Source: JAEUMD01 sp937950105
GTDB taxonomy: Bacteria > Pseudomonadota > Alphaproteobacteria > Rhizobiales > Hyphomicrobiaceae
DNA: 22,811 bases
NCBI GenBank assembly: GCA_036821845.1
Contig: DAISIT010000052.1
Coordinates: 1-22,811 of the forward strand
Direction: 5' to 3'
Part shown: positions 1 through 7,393 of the stretch, piece by piece
How the letters are laid out: each line of letters starts with the position of its first letter
Position numbering within the stretch: position 1 is the first letter of the stretch
Notes under the pieces: generated by a model
The model's database searches: none
What the model saw: the letters and a program-made list of their open reading frames with translations, nothing else
What the model was told of the DNA's origin: nothing
Program-made: the position numbers and the translations under genes

Positions 1-50
1 AAGGCGGCCGCACCGTCGGCGCCGGCGTCGTCGCCAAGATCACGGATTGA
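1..50 (+). CDS. tuf: Elongation factor Tu, C-terminal end only (partial)
   Basis: Only the last 15 codons are present, reading GGRTVGAGVVAKITD and then TGA. This matches the conserved end of EF-Tu domain 3 (the usual form is GGRTVGAGVV followed by a short variable tail). EF-Tu is the cytosolic GTPase that brings aminoacyl-tRNA to the ribosome. Its position directly before rpsJ is the standard str/S10 junction in alphaproteobacteria, which supports the call. Everything upstream, including the GTP-binding domain, lies outside the window. Confidence 0.9.
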   Translation, partial: GGRTVGAGVVAKITD

Positions 51-63
51 TCGCATAGGAACA

Positions 64-88
64 GGGGCGCCCGCCCGGCGGGCGCTCC
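64..88 (+). terminator. GC-rich hairpin between tuf and rpsJ, possible attenuator or weak terminator
   Basis: Bases 64-73 pair with 79-88 to give a 10-bp stem with one G-U pair and a 5-base loop. A pyrimidine-rich stretch with short T runs (about 86-99) follows. The stem is strong but the T tract is poor, so partial termination or attenuation between the str and S10 gene groups is more likely than a full stop. The function is inferred; only the pairing is seen. Confidence 0.4.
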
Positions 89-118
89 TTCCGTTTCCTC
101 GAGGGTGAGTTCGAAGAT

Positions 119-427
119 ATGAACGGCCAAAATATCCGCATCCGGCTCAAAGCGTTCGACCATCGCATCCTCGATGCGTCGACGCGCGAGATCGTGAATA
201 CGGCGAAACGCACGGGCGCCGAGGTGCGCGGGCCGATCCCGCTGCCGACGCGCATCGAGAAGTTCACGGTCAACCGGTCGCCGCACGTCGACAAGAAGAG
301 CCGCGAGCAGTTCGAGATGCGCACGCACAAGCGCCTGCTCGACATCGTCGACCCGACCCCGCAGACGGTTGACGCTCTGATGAAACTCGACCTCGCCGCT
401 GGCGTCGACGTCGAGATCAAGCTCTAG
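119..427 (+). CDS. rpsJ: 30S ribosomal protein S10
   Basis: This 102-residue protein begins MNGQNIRIRLKAFDHRILD and carries the S10 core: RTGAEVRGPIPLPTR near residues 31-45 and the long loop segment NRSPHVDKKSREQFEMRTHKR near 53-72. S10 sits in the 30S head and, as NusE, also joins the Nus/antitermination complex with RNA polymerase. The length matches the alphaproteobacterial family (about 102-103). It opens the S10 operon, 68 bases after tuf, and a GAGGGTGAG stretch at 101-109 is a plausible ribosome binding site. Nothing is unusual in the coding sequence. Confidence 0.98.
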   Translation: MNGQNIRIRLKAFDHRILDASTREIVNTAKRTGAEVRGPIPLPTRIEKFTVNRSPHVDKKSREQFEMRTHKRLLDIVDPTPQTVDALMKLDLAAGVDVEIKL

Positions 428-490
428 GGATTTCTCGGGTCCTCTGGCCTCGCCGCCACGACCCATTGGTAAAGGGAAGGAATGCAAGCA

Positions 491-1207
491 ATGCGTTCCG
501 GCATCATTGCTCAGAAGGTGGGGATGACGCGCATCTTCACGGACGCCGGGGAGCACATCCCCGTCACCGTGCTGAAGCTCGACAACCTGCAGGTTCTCGC
601 CCACCGCACGGAAGAGAAGAACGGCTACGTCGCCCTGCAGCTCGGCGCCGGCACGAGGAAGCCCTCGCGCCTGACCAAGTCCGAGCGCGGCACGTTCGCC
701 AAGGCCGAGGTGGAGCCGAAGCGCAAGCTGATCGAGTTCCGCGTCTCGCCCGACAACCTCATCGAGGTCGGCGCCGAGATCACGGCCGATCACTTCGTCG
801 CCGGTCAGTACGTCGACGTCACCGGCGTGAACCAGGGCAAGGGCTTCCAGGGCGCCATGAAGCGCTGGAACTTCGGCGGTCTCAGAGCCACGCACGGCGT
901 GTCGCTGTCGCACCGCTCGCACGGTTCGACCGGTCAGCGCCAGGACCCCGGCAAGGTGTTCAAGGGCAAGAAGATGGCCGGCCAGATGGGTTCGGAGCGT
1001 GTCACCACGCAGAACCTCGAGGTCGTGCGCACCGATGTCGCGCGTGGCCTCGTCATGGTGCGCGGCGCTGTGCCGGGCTCCAAGGGCGGCTGGGTCGAAG
1101 TGCGCGATGCCGTCAAGAAGGCGCCGCACAAGGATCTGCCGCTTCCCGGCAAGTTCCGCGCCAAGGCTGCTGGCGGCGCTGCCGCAGAGACGAAGGAGCA
1201 GGCGTGA
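491..1207 (+). CDS. rplC: 50S ribosomal protein L3
   Basis: L3 is an early-assembling 50S protein that nucleates folding of the 3' half of 23S rRNA and reaches toward the peptidyl transferase centre. The protein starts MRSGIIAQKVGMTRIFTDAG and contains the diagnostic NQGKGFQGAMKRW and SHRSHGSTGQRQDPGKVFKGKKMAG-type core. There are two in-frame ATGs, at 482 and 491. I chose 491 because GGGAAGGA (474-481) would lie only about one base from the first but about 9 bases from the second, and because MRSG is the family's usual beginning. The result is 238 residues. The stop overlaps the rplD start by one base (TGATG), suggesting coupling. Confidence 0.96.
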   Translation: MRSGIIAQKVGMTRIFTDAGEHIPVTVLKLDNLQVLAHRTEEKNGYVALQLGAGTRKPSRLTKSERGTFAKAEVEPKRKLIEFRVSPDNLIEVGAEITADHFVAGQYVDVTGVNQGKGFQGAMKRWNFGGLRATHGVSLSHRSHGSTGQRQDPGKVFKGKKMAGQMGSERVTTQNLEVVRTDVARGLVMVRGAVPGSKGGWVEVRDAVKKAPHKDLPLPGKFRAKAAGGAAAETKEQA

Positions 1208-1851
1208 TGAAAGTCAACGTCACCACGCTCGAGGCGAAGACCGCCGGTGAGCTCGACCTCGCCGACGCCATCTACGGGCTCGAGCCGCGCCAGGACCTCC
1301 TGCAGCGTATGGTTCGCTATCAGCTGCTGAAGCGTATGGCCGGCACGCATCACGCCCAGGACCGTTCGGAAGTGAACGTCACGGGCAAGAAGATGTACCG
1401 CCAGAAGGGTACCGGCGGCGCCCGTCACGGCGACAAGTCGGTGCCGCAGTGGCGCGGTGGCGGCAAGGCGTTCGGCCCCAAGCCACGCAGCCATGCCATC
1501 GACATGCCGAAGAAGGTGCGCGCCCTGGCGCTGCGTCACGCGCTCTCGGCCAAGGCCAAGGCCGGCGAGCTGGTCGTGCTCGACAGCGCCAAGGTATCCG
1601 ACGGCAAGACCCGCGTGCTGCGCGACCAGTTCAAGGCGCTGGCTCTCGACAACGCGCTGATCATCGACGGCGCCGAACTCGAGATCGGCTTCGCCCGCGC
1701 GGCCCGCAACCTGCCGAACATCGACGTGCTGCCGGTGCAGGGCATCAACGTCTACGACATCCTGCGCCGCAAGAAGCTGGTGCTGACGAAGGCGGCCATC
1801 GCCGCCCTCGACGCGCGCTTCAACGGCACCGCCGGGGAGACGCGTCAATGA
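1207..1851 (+). CDS. rplD: 50S ribosomal protein L4
   Basis: L4 binds 23S rRNA domain I and lines the peptide exit tunnel. In enterobacteria it also represses its own operon, but this regulation is not established for alphaproteobacteria. The 214-residue product starts MKVNVTTLEAKTAGELDL and contains the tunnel-loop region TGKKMYRQKGTGGARHGDKS (about residues 59-78), followed by VPQWRGGGKAFGPKPRSH. The ATG at 1207 shares its A with the rplC stop. The 3' end overlaps rplW by four bases (ATGA), so rplC-rplD-rplW form a tightly coupled block. Length is normal for the clade. Confidence 0.97.
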   Translation: MKVNVTTLEAKTAGELDLADAIYGLEPRQDLLQRMVRYQLLKRMAGTHHAQDRSEVNVTGKKMYRQKGTGGARHGDKSVPQWRGGGKAFGPKPRSHAIDMPKKVRALALRHALSAKAKAGELVVLDSAKVSDGKTRVLRDQFKALALDNALIIDGAELEIGFARAARNLPNIDVLPVQGINVYDILRRKKLVLTKAAIAALDARFNGTAGETRQ

Positions 1852-2141
1852 ACAAGATCAAGGCCTACGACGTGATCCTGTCGCCGGTGATCACCGAGAA
1901 GTCGACGCTGGTCTCGGAAGCGAACCAGGTCATTTTCAACGTCGCGCCGAAGGCGACCAAGGCGGACATCAAATTCGCCGTGGAGAGCCTCTTCAACGTG
2001 AAGGTGAAGGCCGTCAACACGCTGGTCCGCAAGGGCAAGCTCAAGGTCTTCCGCGGCACCCGCGCTCTCCAGAGCGACAAGAAGAAAGCAGTCGTCACGC
2101 TCGAGGAAGGTCATTCCATCGACGTGACGACGGGACTCTGA
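1848..2141 (+). CDS. rplW: 50S ribosomal protein L23
   Basis: L23 surrounds the tunnel exit and docks trigger factor, SRP and SecYEG. The 97-residue protein reads MNKIKAYDVILSPVITEKST at its start, followed by VIFNVAPKATKADIKFAVESLF and VNTLVRKGK, which are the conserved L23 strands and loop. The start lies in the ATGA overlap with rplD. An AGGAG at its own stop codon provides the ribosome binding site for rplB. No anomalies are seen. Confidence 0.97.
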   Translation: MNKIKAYDVILSPVITEKSTLVSEANQVIFNVAPKATKADIKFAVESLFNVKVKAVNTLVRKGKLKVFRGTRALQSDKKKAVVTLEEGHSIDVTTGL

Positions 2142-2155
2142 GGAGTTAGGGCGTC

Positions 2156-2980
2156 ATGGCACTGAAGACATATCGTCCGACCTCCGCGGGCCTTCGCCAT
2201 CTGGTCATCGTCGACCGCTCGGGCCTGTTCAAGGGCGGCCCGGTCAAGTCGCTGACCGAGGGCAAGACCAAGTCGGGCGGCCGCAACAACGACGGGCGCA
2301 TCACCACGCGTCACATCGGCGGCGGCCACAAGCAGACGTACCGCTACATCGACTTCCGCCGTCGCAAGCACGACGTGCCGGCGGTCGTCGAGCGCCTCGA
2401 GTACGATCCGAACCGCACCTCGTTCATCGCCCTCGTCAAGTACGAGGACGGCGAGCAGGCCTACATCATCGCGCCGCAGCGCCTGGCCGTCGGTGACACG
2501 GTGATCTCCGGCCAGAAGGTCGACGTGAAGCCCGGCAATGCCATGCCGCTCGCGTCGATGCCGATCGGCACGATCGTGCACAACGTCGAGCTGAAGCCGG
2601 GCCGTGGCGGCCAGATGGCGCGCTCGGCCGGAACCTTCGCGCAGCTCGTCGGCCGCGACTCGGGCTGGGCCGTGCTGAAGCTCGCTTCGGGCGAGACGCG
2701 CAAGGTGCGCGCCGAGTGCATGGGCTCGATCGGCGCGGTGTCGAACCCCGATCACTCGAACGCGGTGACCGGCAAGGCCGGCCGCACGCGCTGGAAGGGC
2801 AGCCGCCCGACCGTGCGCGGCATCACCATGAACCCGATCGACCATCCCAACGGCGGCCGTACCAACGGCGGCAAGCACTGGGCGACGCCCTGGGGCAAGC
2901 CGACCAAGGGTGCCAAGACGCGCAAGAACAAGTCGACTGACAAGTTCGTCGTGCGCAGCCGTCATCTGAAGAAGAACTAA
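2156..2980 (+). CDS. rplB: 50S ribosomal protein L2
   Basis: L2 is a central 50S protein needed for subunit association and peptidyl transferase activity. At 274 residues it is standard size. It begins MALKTYRPTSAGLRHLVIVD and contains GGRNNDGRITTRHIGGGHKQ near residues 42-61. The C-terminal region includes MNPIDHPNGG (about residues 224-233), which carries the conserved histidine discussed for peptidyl transferase function, and ends in a basic KKN tail. It lies 14 bases after rplW, with AGGAG at 2141-2145 as the ribosome binding site. Confidence 0.98.
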   Translation: MALKTYRPTSAGLRHLVIVDRSGLFKGGPVKSLTEGKTKSGGRNNDGRITTRHIGGGHKQTYRYIDFRRRKHDVPAVVERLEYDPNRTSFIALVKYEDGEQAYIIAPQRLAVGDTVISGQKVDVKPGNAMPLASMPIGTIVHNVELKPGRGGQMARSAGTFAQLVGRDSGWAVLKLASGETRKVRAECMGSIGAVSNPDHSNAVTGKAGRTRWKGSRPTVRGITMNPIDHPNGGRTNGGKHWATPWGKPTKGAKTRKNKSTDKFVVRSRHLKKN

Positions 2981-3006
2981 TCGCCCCGGGCGAAGGAGAA
3001 TAGCTC

Positions 3007-3285
3007 GTGTCACGCTCAGTCTGGAAAGGTCCGTTCGTCGACGGATACCTTCTCAAGAAGGCGGAGAAGGTGCGCTCCTCGGGGCGCAACGAGGTCATCA
3101 AGACCTGGAGCCGCCGCTCGATGATCCTGCCGCAGTTCGTCGGCCTGACGTTCGGCGTCTACAACGGTCACAAGCACGTGCCCGTCAGCGTCAGCGAGGA
3201 CATGGTGGGCCACAAGCTCGGCGAGTTCGCGCCGACCCGCTCGTTCCCGGGTCATGGCGGCGACAAGAAGGCTGTGAGGAAGTAA
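3007..3285 (+). CDS. rpsS: 30S ribosomal protein S19
   Basis: S19 forms a head complex with S13 and contacts A-site tRNA. The 92-residue protein starts SRSVWKGPFVDGYLLKKAEK after the initiator and contains TWSRRSMILPQFVGLTFGVYNG and GHKLGEFAPTRSFPGH, all hallmark S19 segments. The start codon is GTG at 3007, with AAGGAG at 2993-2998 placed about 8 bases upstream; no ATG nearby would keep the conserved N-terminus. The stop shares one base with the rplV start (TAATG). Confidence 0.97.
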   Translation: MSRSVWKGPFVDGYLLKKAEKVRSSGRNEVIKTWSRRSMILPQFVGLTFGVYNGHKHVPVSVSEDMVGHKLGEFAPTRSFPGHGGDKKAVRK

Positions 3286-3737
3286 TGAGCAAGCCGAAGA
3301 CCGAGCGCCGACTCCCGGCCAACGCGGCGCAGGCGGTGGCGCGCAACCTGCGCGTCAGCCCGCAGAAGCTCAACCTCGTCGCCGGCATGATCCGCGGCAA
3401 GAAGGTGGACCAGGCGATCGCCGACCTCGAGTTCTCGAGGAAGCGTATCGCCGACCAGGTGCGCAAGTGCGTGGTCTCCGCCGTCGCCAATGCCGAGAAC
3501 AACCACGGGCTCGACGTCAACGAGCTGGTGGTGGCCGAGGCCTACGTCGGCAAGAACCTGATCATGAAGCGCTTCCACGCGCGTGGCCGTGGCCGCGCCG
3601 CGTCGGTGACGAAGGCGTTCTCGCAGATCACCGTCGTGGTGCGCGAGAAGGCCGAGGACGAAAAGCCGGCGAAGAAAGCCGCAGCGAAGGGCGCGCCCAA
3701 GGGCAAGGCGCCGGCTGCGAAGAAGGAGGCCGAGTAA
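3285..3737 (+). CDS. rplV: 50S ribosomal protein L22 with Lys/Ala-rich C-terminal tail
   Basis: L22 binds all six 23S domains and its long hairpin lines the exit tunnel. The core runs from about residue 12 (AAQAVARNLRVSPQKLNLVA) through MKRFHARGRGRAASVTKAFS, the tunnel hairpin, to ITVVVREKAED. The final 25-30 residues are a Lys/Ala/Pro-rich tail (KPAKKAAAKGAPKGKAPAAK) beyond the roughly 110-128 residues of common family members, giving 150 in all. One-base overlaps with rpsS and rpsC (TAATG at both ends) indicate coupled translation. The tail is presumably disordered; its role is unknown. Confidence 0.97.
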   Translation: MSKPKTERRLPANAAQAVARNLRVSPQKLNLVAGMIRGKKVDQAIADLEFSRKRIADQVRKCVVSAVANAENNHGLDVNELVVAEAYVGKNLIMKRFHARGRGRAASVTKAFSQITVVVREKAEDEKPAKKAAAKGAPKGKAPAAKKEAE

Positions 3738-4534
3738 TGGGTCAGAAAGTCAATCCCGTCGGTCTGCGCGTCGGCATCAACCGCACGTGGGACAGCCGCT
3801 GGTTCGCCGATCGCGGCGAGTACGGCAAGCTGCTGCTCGAGGACATGAAGATCCGCGAGCACATCATGAAGCAGCAGCGCCAGGCCGGCATCTCGAAGGT
3901 GGTCATCGAGCGTCCGCACAAGAAGTGCCGCGTCACCGTGCACACCGCTCGTCCGGGCGTGCTGATCGGCAAGAAGGGCGCCGACATCGAGAAGATGCGC
4001 CTCGAGCTGGCGCGCCTGACGGCGAGCGAGGTTCACCTCAACATCGTCGAAGTGCGCAAGTTCGAGATCGACGCCGTGCTGGTGGCCGAGGGTATCGCCC
4101 AGCAGCTCGAGCGCCGTATCGCCTTTCGCCGCGCCATGAAGAAGGCCGTGCAGTCGGCGATCCGCGCCGGCGCCGTCGGCATCCGCATCAACGTGGCCGG
4201 CCGTCTCGGCGGCGCCGAGATCGCGCGAACGGAGTGGTATCGCGAAGGCCGCGTGCCGCTGCACACGCTGCGCGCCGATATCGACTTCGGCTACGCCAAG
4301 GCGACGACGGCCTACGGCATCATCGGCATCAAGGTCTGGATCTTCAAGGGCGAGATCATCGAGCACGATCCGATGGCGTCCGAGAAGCGGGCCATGGATC
4401 TGCAGGAAGGCGGCCCGTCGGGTGGTCGCGGACGCCGTGATCGCGGCGACCGTGGTGATCGCGGTGACCGTGGAGACAGGGGCGACCGCGGCGAGCGTGC
4501 CGAGCGCGCGCCGGACGCTGGAGCCAAGGCGTGA
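3737..4534 (+). CDS. rpsC: 30S ribosomal protein S3 with DRG-repeat C-terminus
   Basis: S3 sits at the mRNA entry channel and helps unwind mRNA. The protein starts MGQKVNPVGLRVGINRTWDS, followed by the KH domain with VLIGKKGADIEKMRLEL (about residues 75-91). The C-terminal domain includes GRLGGAEIARTEWYREGRVP and ADIDFGYAKATTAYGIIGIK. At 265 residues it exceeds the usual 230-240 because of a Gly/Arg/Asp-rich tail with six DRG units (4439-4492), followed by ERAERAPDAGAKA. The start overlaps the rplV stop by one base. A 72-base gap then separates it from rplP. Confidence 0.97.
   Translation: MGQKVNPVGLRVGINRTWDSRWFADRGEYGKLLLEDMKIREHIMKQQRQAGISKVVIERPHKKCRVTVHTARPGVLIGKKGADIEKMRLELARLTASEVHLNIVEVRKFEIDAVLVAEGIAQQLERRIAFRRAMKKAVQSAIRAGAVGIRINVAGRLGGAEIARTEWYREGRVPLHTLRADIDFGYAKATTAYGIIGIKVWIFKGEIIEHDPMASEKRAMDLQEGGPSGGRGRRDRGDRGDRGDRGDRGDRGERAERAPDAGAKA
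4439..4492 (+). repeat. In-frame tandem repeat encoding six DRG units in the S3 tail
   Basis: Six consecutive 9-base units each encode Asp-Arg-Gly, and ERA units follow. The codons vary between units (GAT/GAC; CGC/CGT/AGG; GGC/GGT/GGA), so the repeat is kept at protein level and is not a fresh DNA slippage product. It lies in the unstructured C-terminal end of rpsC, starting at residue 235. Confidence 0.85.
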
Positions 4535-4606
4535 GCCGCTGCGGCCCGCCGGCAGGCTGATGAACGCCAGCCGGTGAGCCGCGGGTCAGGATTTGGGATT
4601 TGAACG

Positions 4607-5017
4607 ATGCTGCAACCGAAACGCACCAAGTTCCGCAAGGCCTTCAAGGGCCGCATCAAGGGCGTCGCCAAGGGTGGCACCGCGCTGAACTTCGGCTCGC
4701 ATGGCCTCAAGGCGATGGAGCCGGAGCGCGTGACCGCGCGCCAGATCGAGGCGGCTCGCCGCGCCATCACGCGCCACATGAAGCGCGCAGGCCGCGTCTG
4801 GATCCGCATCTTCCCGGACGTGCCGGTGACGTCGAAGCCGGCGGAAGTGCGCATGGGCTCCGGCAAGGGCTCGCCCGAATACTGGGCGGCTCGCGTCAAG
4901 CCGGGCCGGATCATGTTCGAGCTCGACGGCGTCAACGACCAGATCGCCCGTGAGGCGCTCGAACTCGGCGCCGCCAAGCTGCCGATCAAGACGCGCATCG
5001 TCACGCGCATCGGCTGA
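4607..5017 (+). CDS. rplP: 50S ribosomal protein L16
   Basis: L16 is a late-assembling 50S protein that positions A-site tRNA. The 136-residue protein opens MLQPKRTKFRKAFKGRIKG and contains GLKAMEPERVTARQIEAARR, RVWIRIFPDVPVTSKPAEVR and MGSGKGSPEYWAARVKPGRI, the universal L16 core including the PVTSKP and GKG segments. Length matches the family (about 136-138). It follows rpsC after a 72-base gap in which I see no convincing element, and is 56 bases before rpmC. Confidence 0.98.
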   Translation: MLQPKRTKFRKAFKGRIKGVAKGGTALNFGSHGLKAMEPERVTARQIEAARRAITRHMKRAGRVWIRIFPDVPVTSKPAEVRMGSGKGSPEYWAARVKPGRIMFELDGVNDQIAREALELGAAKLPIKTRIVTRIG

Positions 5018-5073
5018 GGATTTCAAGGCCCGCGTCGCGAGGCGCGGTGAGCCCGGTTTGTGAGGACACGACA

Positions 5074-5283
5074 ATGAAGGCAGCCGAGTTCAGGGACATG
5101 TCCCTCGACCAGCTCGACGATCAGCTCCTGAAGCTCAAGAAGGAGCAGTTCAACCTGCGCTTCCAGGCGGCTTCCGGGCAGCTCGAGAATACGGCGCGCG
5201 TGCGCGAGCTGCGCCGCGACATCGCCCGTGTGATGACCATCGCCCAGCAGAAGCGGGCCGGCGCGACCACCAAGCGCGCGTAA
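5074..5283 (+). CDS. rpmC: 50S ribosomal protein L29
   Basis: L29 is a small helical protein next to L23 near the tunnel exit. The chosen ATG at 5074 gives 69 residues starting MKAAEFRDMSLDQLDDQLLK, with the signature KKEQFNLRFQAASGQLENTA and RVRELRRDIARV. An in-frame GTG at 5047 would add nine residues unlike the family, and GAGG at about 5062-5065 lies at the right distance for 5074. rpsQ follows after 14 bases. Confidence 0.95.
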   Translation: MKAAEFRDMSLDQLDDQLLKLKKEQFNLRFQAASGQLENTARVRELRRDIARVMTIAQQKRAGATTKRA

Positions 5284-5297
5284 GGGAGAACTCAGTC

Positions 5298-5534
5298 ATG
5301 CCGAAGCGCGTGCTTCAGGGAACCGTCGTCTCCGACAAGAACGACAAGACGATCGTGGTCGAGGTGGAGCGCCGCTACACCCATCCGCTGCTGAAGAAGA
5401 CCGTGCGGCGCACCAAGCGCTATCACGCGCACGACGAGGCCAACTCGAAGAAGGTCGGCGATCGCGTCGAGATCATCGAGAGCGCGCCGATCTCGAAGAA
5501 GAAGCGCTGGACGGTGGTCGACGCCAAGGCGTAA
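5298..5534 (+). CDS. rpsQ: 30S ribosomal protein S17
   Basis: S17 is a primary 16S rRNA binder with an OB fold. The 78-residue protein begins MPKRVLQGTVVSDKNDKTIV and continues VEVERRYTHPLLKKTVRRTK, RYHAHDEANSKKVGDRVEII and ESAPISKKKRWTVVD, the complete family signature. Length is normal (78-85). A purine-rich AAGGGAGAA at 5282-5290 precedes the ATG. It is followed by a 123-base gap before rplN, unusually long for this part of the operon. Confidence 0.97.
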   Translation: MPKRVLQGTVVSDKNDKTIVVEVERRYTHPLLKKTVRRTKRYHAHDEANSKKVGDRVEIIESAPISKKKRWTVVDAKA

Positions 5535-5657
5535 AGCCGGGCACGATACGTAAGGCGGCGGGTCGCAAGGCCTGCAAACGGATTTCGCGCGGAGCCGCAC
5601 GGCACCGCGACCAGATGAGGGCCACGGGACGTGGTCGCAAGGTAAGGACGTTTCGCG

Positions 5658-6026
5658 ATGATCCAGATGGAGACCAATCTCGACGTCGCCGACAACTCGG
5701 GCGCGCGTCGGGTGCAGTGCATCAAGGTGCTCGGCGGCTCGAAGCGCAAGTACGCGACGATCGGCGACATCATCGTCGTCTCCGTCAAGGAGGCGATTCC
5801 GAAGGGCCGTGTGAAGAAGGGCCAGGTGATGAAGGCCGTCGTGGTGCGCACCGCCAAGGGCGTGCGCCGCTCGGACGGCTCGCTGATCCGCTTCGACCGC
5901 AACGCCGCCGTGCTCATCAACAACCAGGGCGAGCCGGTCGGTACCCGTATCTTCGGACCCGTGACGCGCGAGCTCAGGGCGAAGAACCACATGAAGATCG
6001 TTTCGCTGGCGCCGGAGGTGCTGTAA
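5658..6026 (+). CDS. rplN: 50S ribosomal protein L14
   Basis: L14 lies at the subunit interface beside L19 and is the docking site of the silencing factor RsfS. At 122 residues it is exactly the family length. It starts MIQMETNLDVADNSGARRVQ and contains VVSVKEAIPKGRVKKGQVMK and SLIRFDRNAAVLINNQGEPV, ending ELRAKNHMKIVSLAPEVL. The ATG at 5658 was preferred over 5667 because MIQ is universally conserved. Its stop shares one base with the rplX start (TAATG). Confidence 0.98.
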   Translation: MIQMETNLDVADNSGARRVQCIKVLGGSKRKYATIGDIIVVSVKEAIPKGRVKKGQVMKAVVVRTAKGVRRSDGSLIRFDRNAAVLINNQGEPVGTRIFGPVTRELRAKNHMKIVSLAPEVL

Positions 6027-6352
6027 TGGCCGCGCAGAAGATCAAGAAGGGCGACCACGTCATCGTGCTCGCTGGTCGCGACCGCGGCAAGCACGGCGAG
6101 GTGATCGAGGTGCGGCCGAAGGAGAACCGCGCGATCGTGCGCGGTGTCAACGTCGTGCGCCGTCACCAGAAGCAGACCGCGCAGAGCGAGGGCGGCATCG
6201 TCTCCAAGGAGGCGACCATCGACCTTTCCAACCTCGCGCTCGAGGATCCGAAGGACGGCAAGCCGACCCGCGTCGGCTTCAAGTTCCTCGACGACGGCAA
6301 GAAAGTCCGATTCGCCAAGCGCTCGGGCGAAGTCATTCCGGAGAAGAAGTAA
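6026..6352 (+). CDS. rplX: 50S ribosomal protein L24
   Basis: L24 is one of two assembly-initiator proteins of the 50S subunit. The 108-residue protein reads AAQKIKKGDHVIVLAGRDRG then KHGEVIEVRPKENRAIVRGV, which is the KOW motif, followed by NVVRRHQKQT and GGIVSKEATIDLSNLAL. The ATG overlaps the rplN stop by one base and rplE begins three bases after its stop, so rplN-rplX-rplE are tightly packed. Nothing is unusual. Confidence 0.97.
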   Translation: MAAQKIKKGDHVIVLAGRDRGKHGEVIEVRPKENRAIVRGVNVVRRHQKQTAQSEGGIVSKEATIDLSNLALEDPKDGKPTRVGFKFLDDGKKVRFAKRSGEVIPEKK

Positions 6353-6355
6353 GCC

Positions 6356-7021
6356 ATGGCCGAGAACGACAAGGGCAAGAAGGCGCCGGCCAAGGATGGC
6401 AAGGCCGCCGCAGCCGCCAAGAAGGGCAAGTCCGAGGCGAAGGCCGCGGCCGCTCCCGCCGCGCCGCGTCCGAAGGACTACAAGCCGCGCATGAAGTCTC
6501 TCTACGAGAGCAAGATCCGCGCGGCGATGAAGGAGAAGTTCGGCTACGCCAACCCGATGATGATCCCGAAGCTCGAGAAGATCGTGCTGAACATGGGCGT
6601 CGGCGAGGCCGTGGCGGACAAGAAGAAGGTCGAGAGCGCGTCGGGTGACCTGGCGCTGATCTCGGGCCAGAAGCCGGTTTCGACCAAGGCGCGCAAGTCC
6701 ATCGCCGTCTACAAGCTGCGCGAGGGCATGACCATCGGCGCCAAGGTGACGCTGCGCGGCGACCGCATGTACGAGTTCCTGGACCGCTTCGTGACCATCG
6801 CGATGCCGCGCATCAAGGACTTCCGCGGTCTGAACCCGAAGAGCTTCGACGGTCGCGGCAACTACGCCTGCGGCATCAAGGAGCACATCGTGTTCCCCGA
6901 GATCGACTACGACAAGGTCGATCAGGTCTGGGGTCTCGACGTCATCATCTGTACGTCGGCGACGACGGACGACGAGGCGCGCGAGCTCCTGAAGAATTTC
7001 AACTTCCCGTTCCGTACCTGA
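6356..7021 (+). CDS. rplE: 50S ribosomal protein L5 with Lys/Ala-rich N-terminal extension
   Basis: L5 binds 5S rRNA in the central protuberance and contacts P-site tRNA. The conserved protein starts near residue 39 (PRPKDYKPRMKSLYESKIRA) and includes NPMMIPKLEKIVLNMGVGEA, RGDRMYEFLDRFVTIAMPRI and GRGNYACGIKEHIVFPEIDY. With the ATG at 6356 it is 221 residues, against about 180-187 in most bacteria. The extra roughly 40 N-terminal residues are Lys/Ala-rich and low in complexity. An internal ATG at 6491 could start a standard-size protein, but it lacks a good ribosome binding site and cuts the conserved YKPR segment. Confidence 0.95.
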   Translation: MAENDKGKKAPAKDGKAAAAAKKGKSEAKAAAAPAAPRPKDYKPRMKSLYESKIRAAMKEKFGYANPMMIPKLEKIVLNMGVGEAVADKKKVESASGDLALISGQKPVSTKARKSIAVYKLREGMTIGAKVTLRGDRMYEFLDRFVTIAMPRIKDFRGLNPKSFDGRGNYACGIKEHIVFPEIDYDKVDQVWGLDVIICTSATTDDEARELLKNFNFPFRT

Positions 7022-7074
7022 CGACACTGGAGGACCTCGGGCAGCCCGCCCGAAAGGCCTTTGGAGGAGAATGA

Positions 7075-7380
7075 ATGGCCAAGACCAGCTCAATCGAAAA
7101 GAACAAGCGCCGGCGCAAGCTCGTCGCTCAGTGCGCCGACAAGCGCAAGCGTCTGAAGGCGATCGCCGACGACCTGTCGAAGCCGACCGAGGAGCGCTTC
7201 GCCGCGCGCCTCAAGCTCGCCGAGATGCCGCGCAACTCGTCGAAGACGCGCATCCGCAACCGGTGCGAGATCACCGGCCGCCCGCGCGGCTACTATCGCA
7301 AGCTCCGGATGTGCCGCAACCAGCTGCGTGAGCTGGCGAGCATGGGCATGATCCCGGGCATGACGAAGTCGAGCTGGTAA
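7075..7380 (+). CDS. rpsN: 30S ribosomal protein S14, long zinc-free type
   Basis: S14 assembles into the 30S head. The protein has 101 residues and lacks the paired CXXC zinc motif of the short 61-residue form, so it is the C-minus type. Diagnostic segments are MAKTSSIEKNKRRRKLVAQC, LAEMPRNSSKTRIRNRCEIT, and GRPRGYYRKLRMCRNQLREL. The start context is ATGAATG: the ATG at 7071 is out of frame, and the one at 7075 sits about 6 bases from GGAGGAG (7063-7069). The stop is 13 bases before rpsH. Confidence 0.97.
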   Translation: MAKTSSIEKNKRRRKLVAQCADKRKRLKAIADDLSKPTEERFAARLKLAEMPRNSSKTRIRNRCEITGRPRGYYRKLRMCRNQLRELASMGMIPGMTKSSW

Positions 7381-7393
7381 GGGAGGGTTGGCG

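Noticed and set aside
482..490. Upstream ATG for rplC
   Set aside because: The ribosome binding site would touch this ATG, and the three extra residues (MQA) are not typical of L3; the ATG at 491 fits both spacing and family.
5423..7093. A 556-codon minus-strand open frame opposite rpsQ-rplE
   Set aside because: It lies wholly opposite five well-identified ribosomal genes and has no recognisable domain; it is a product of codon bias.
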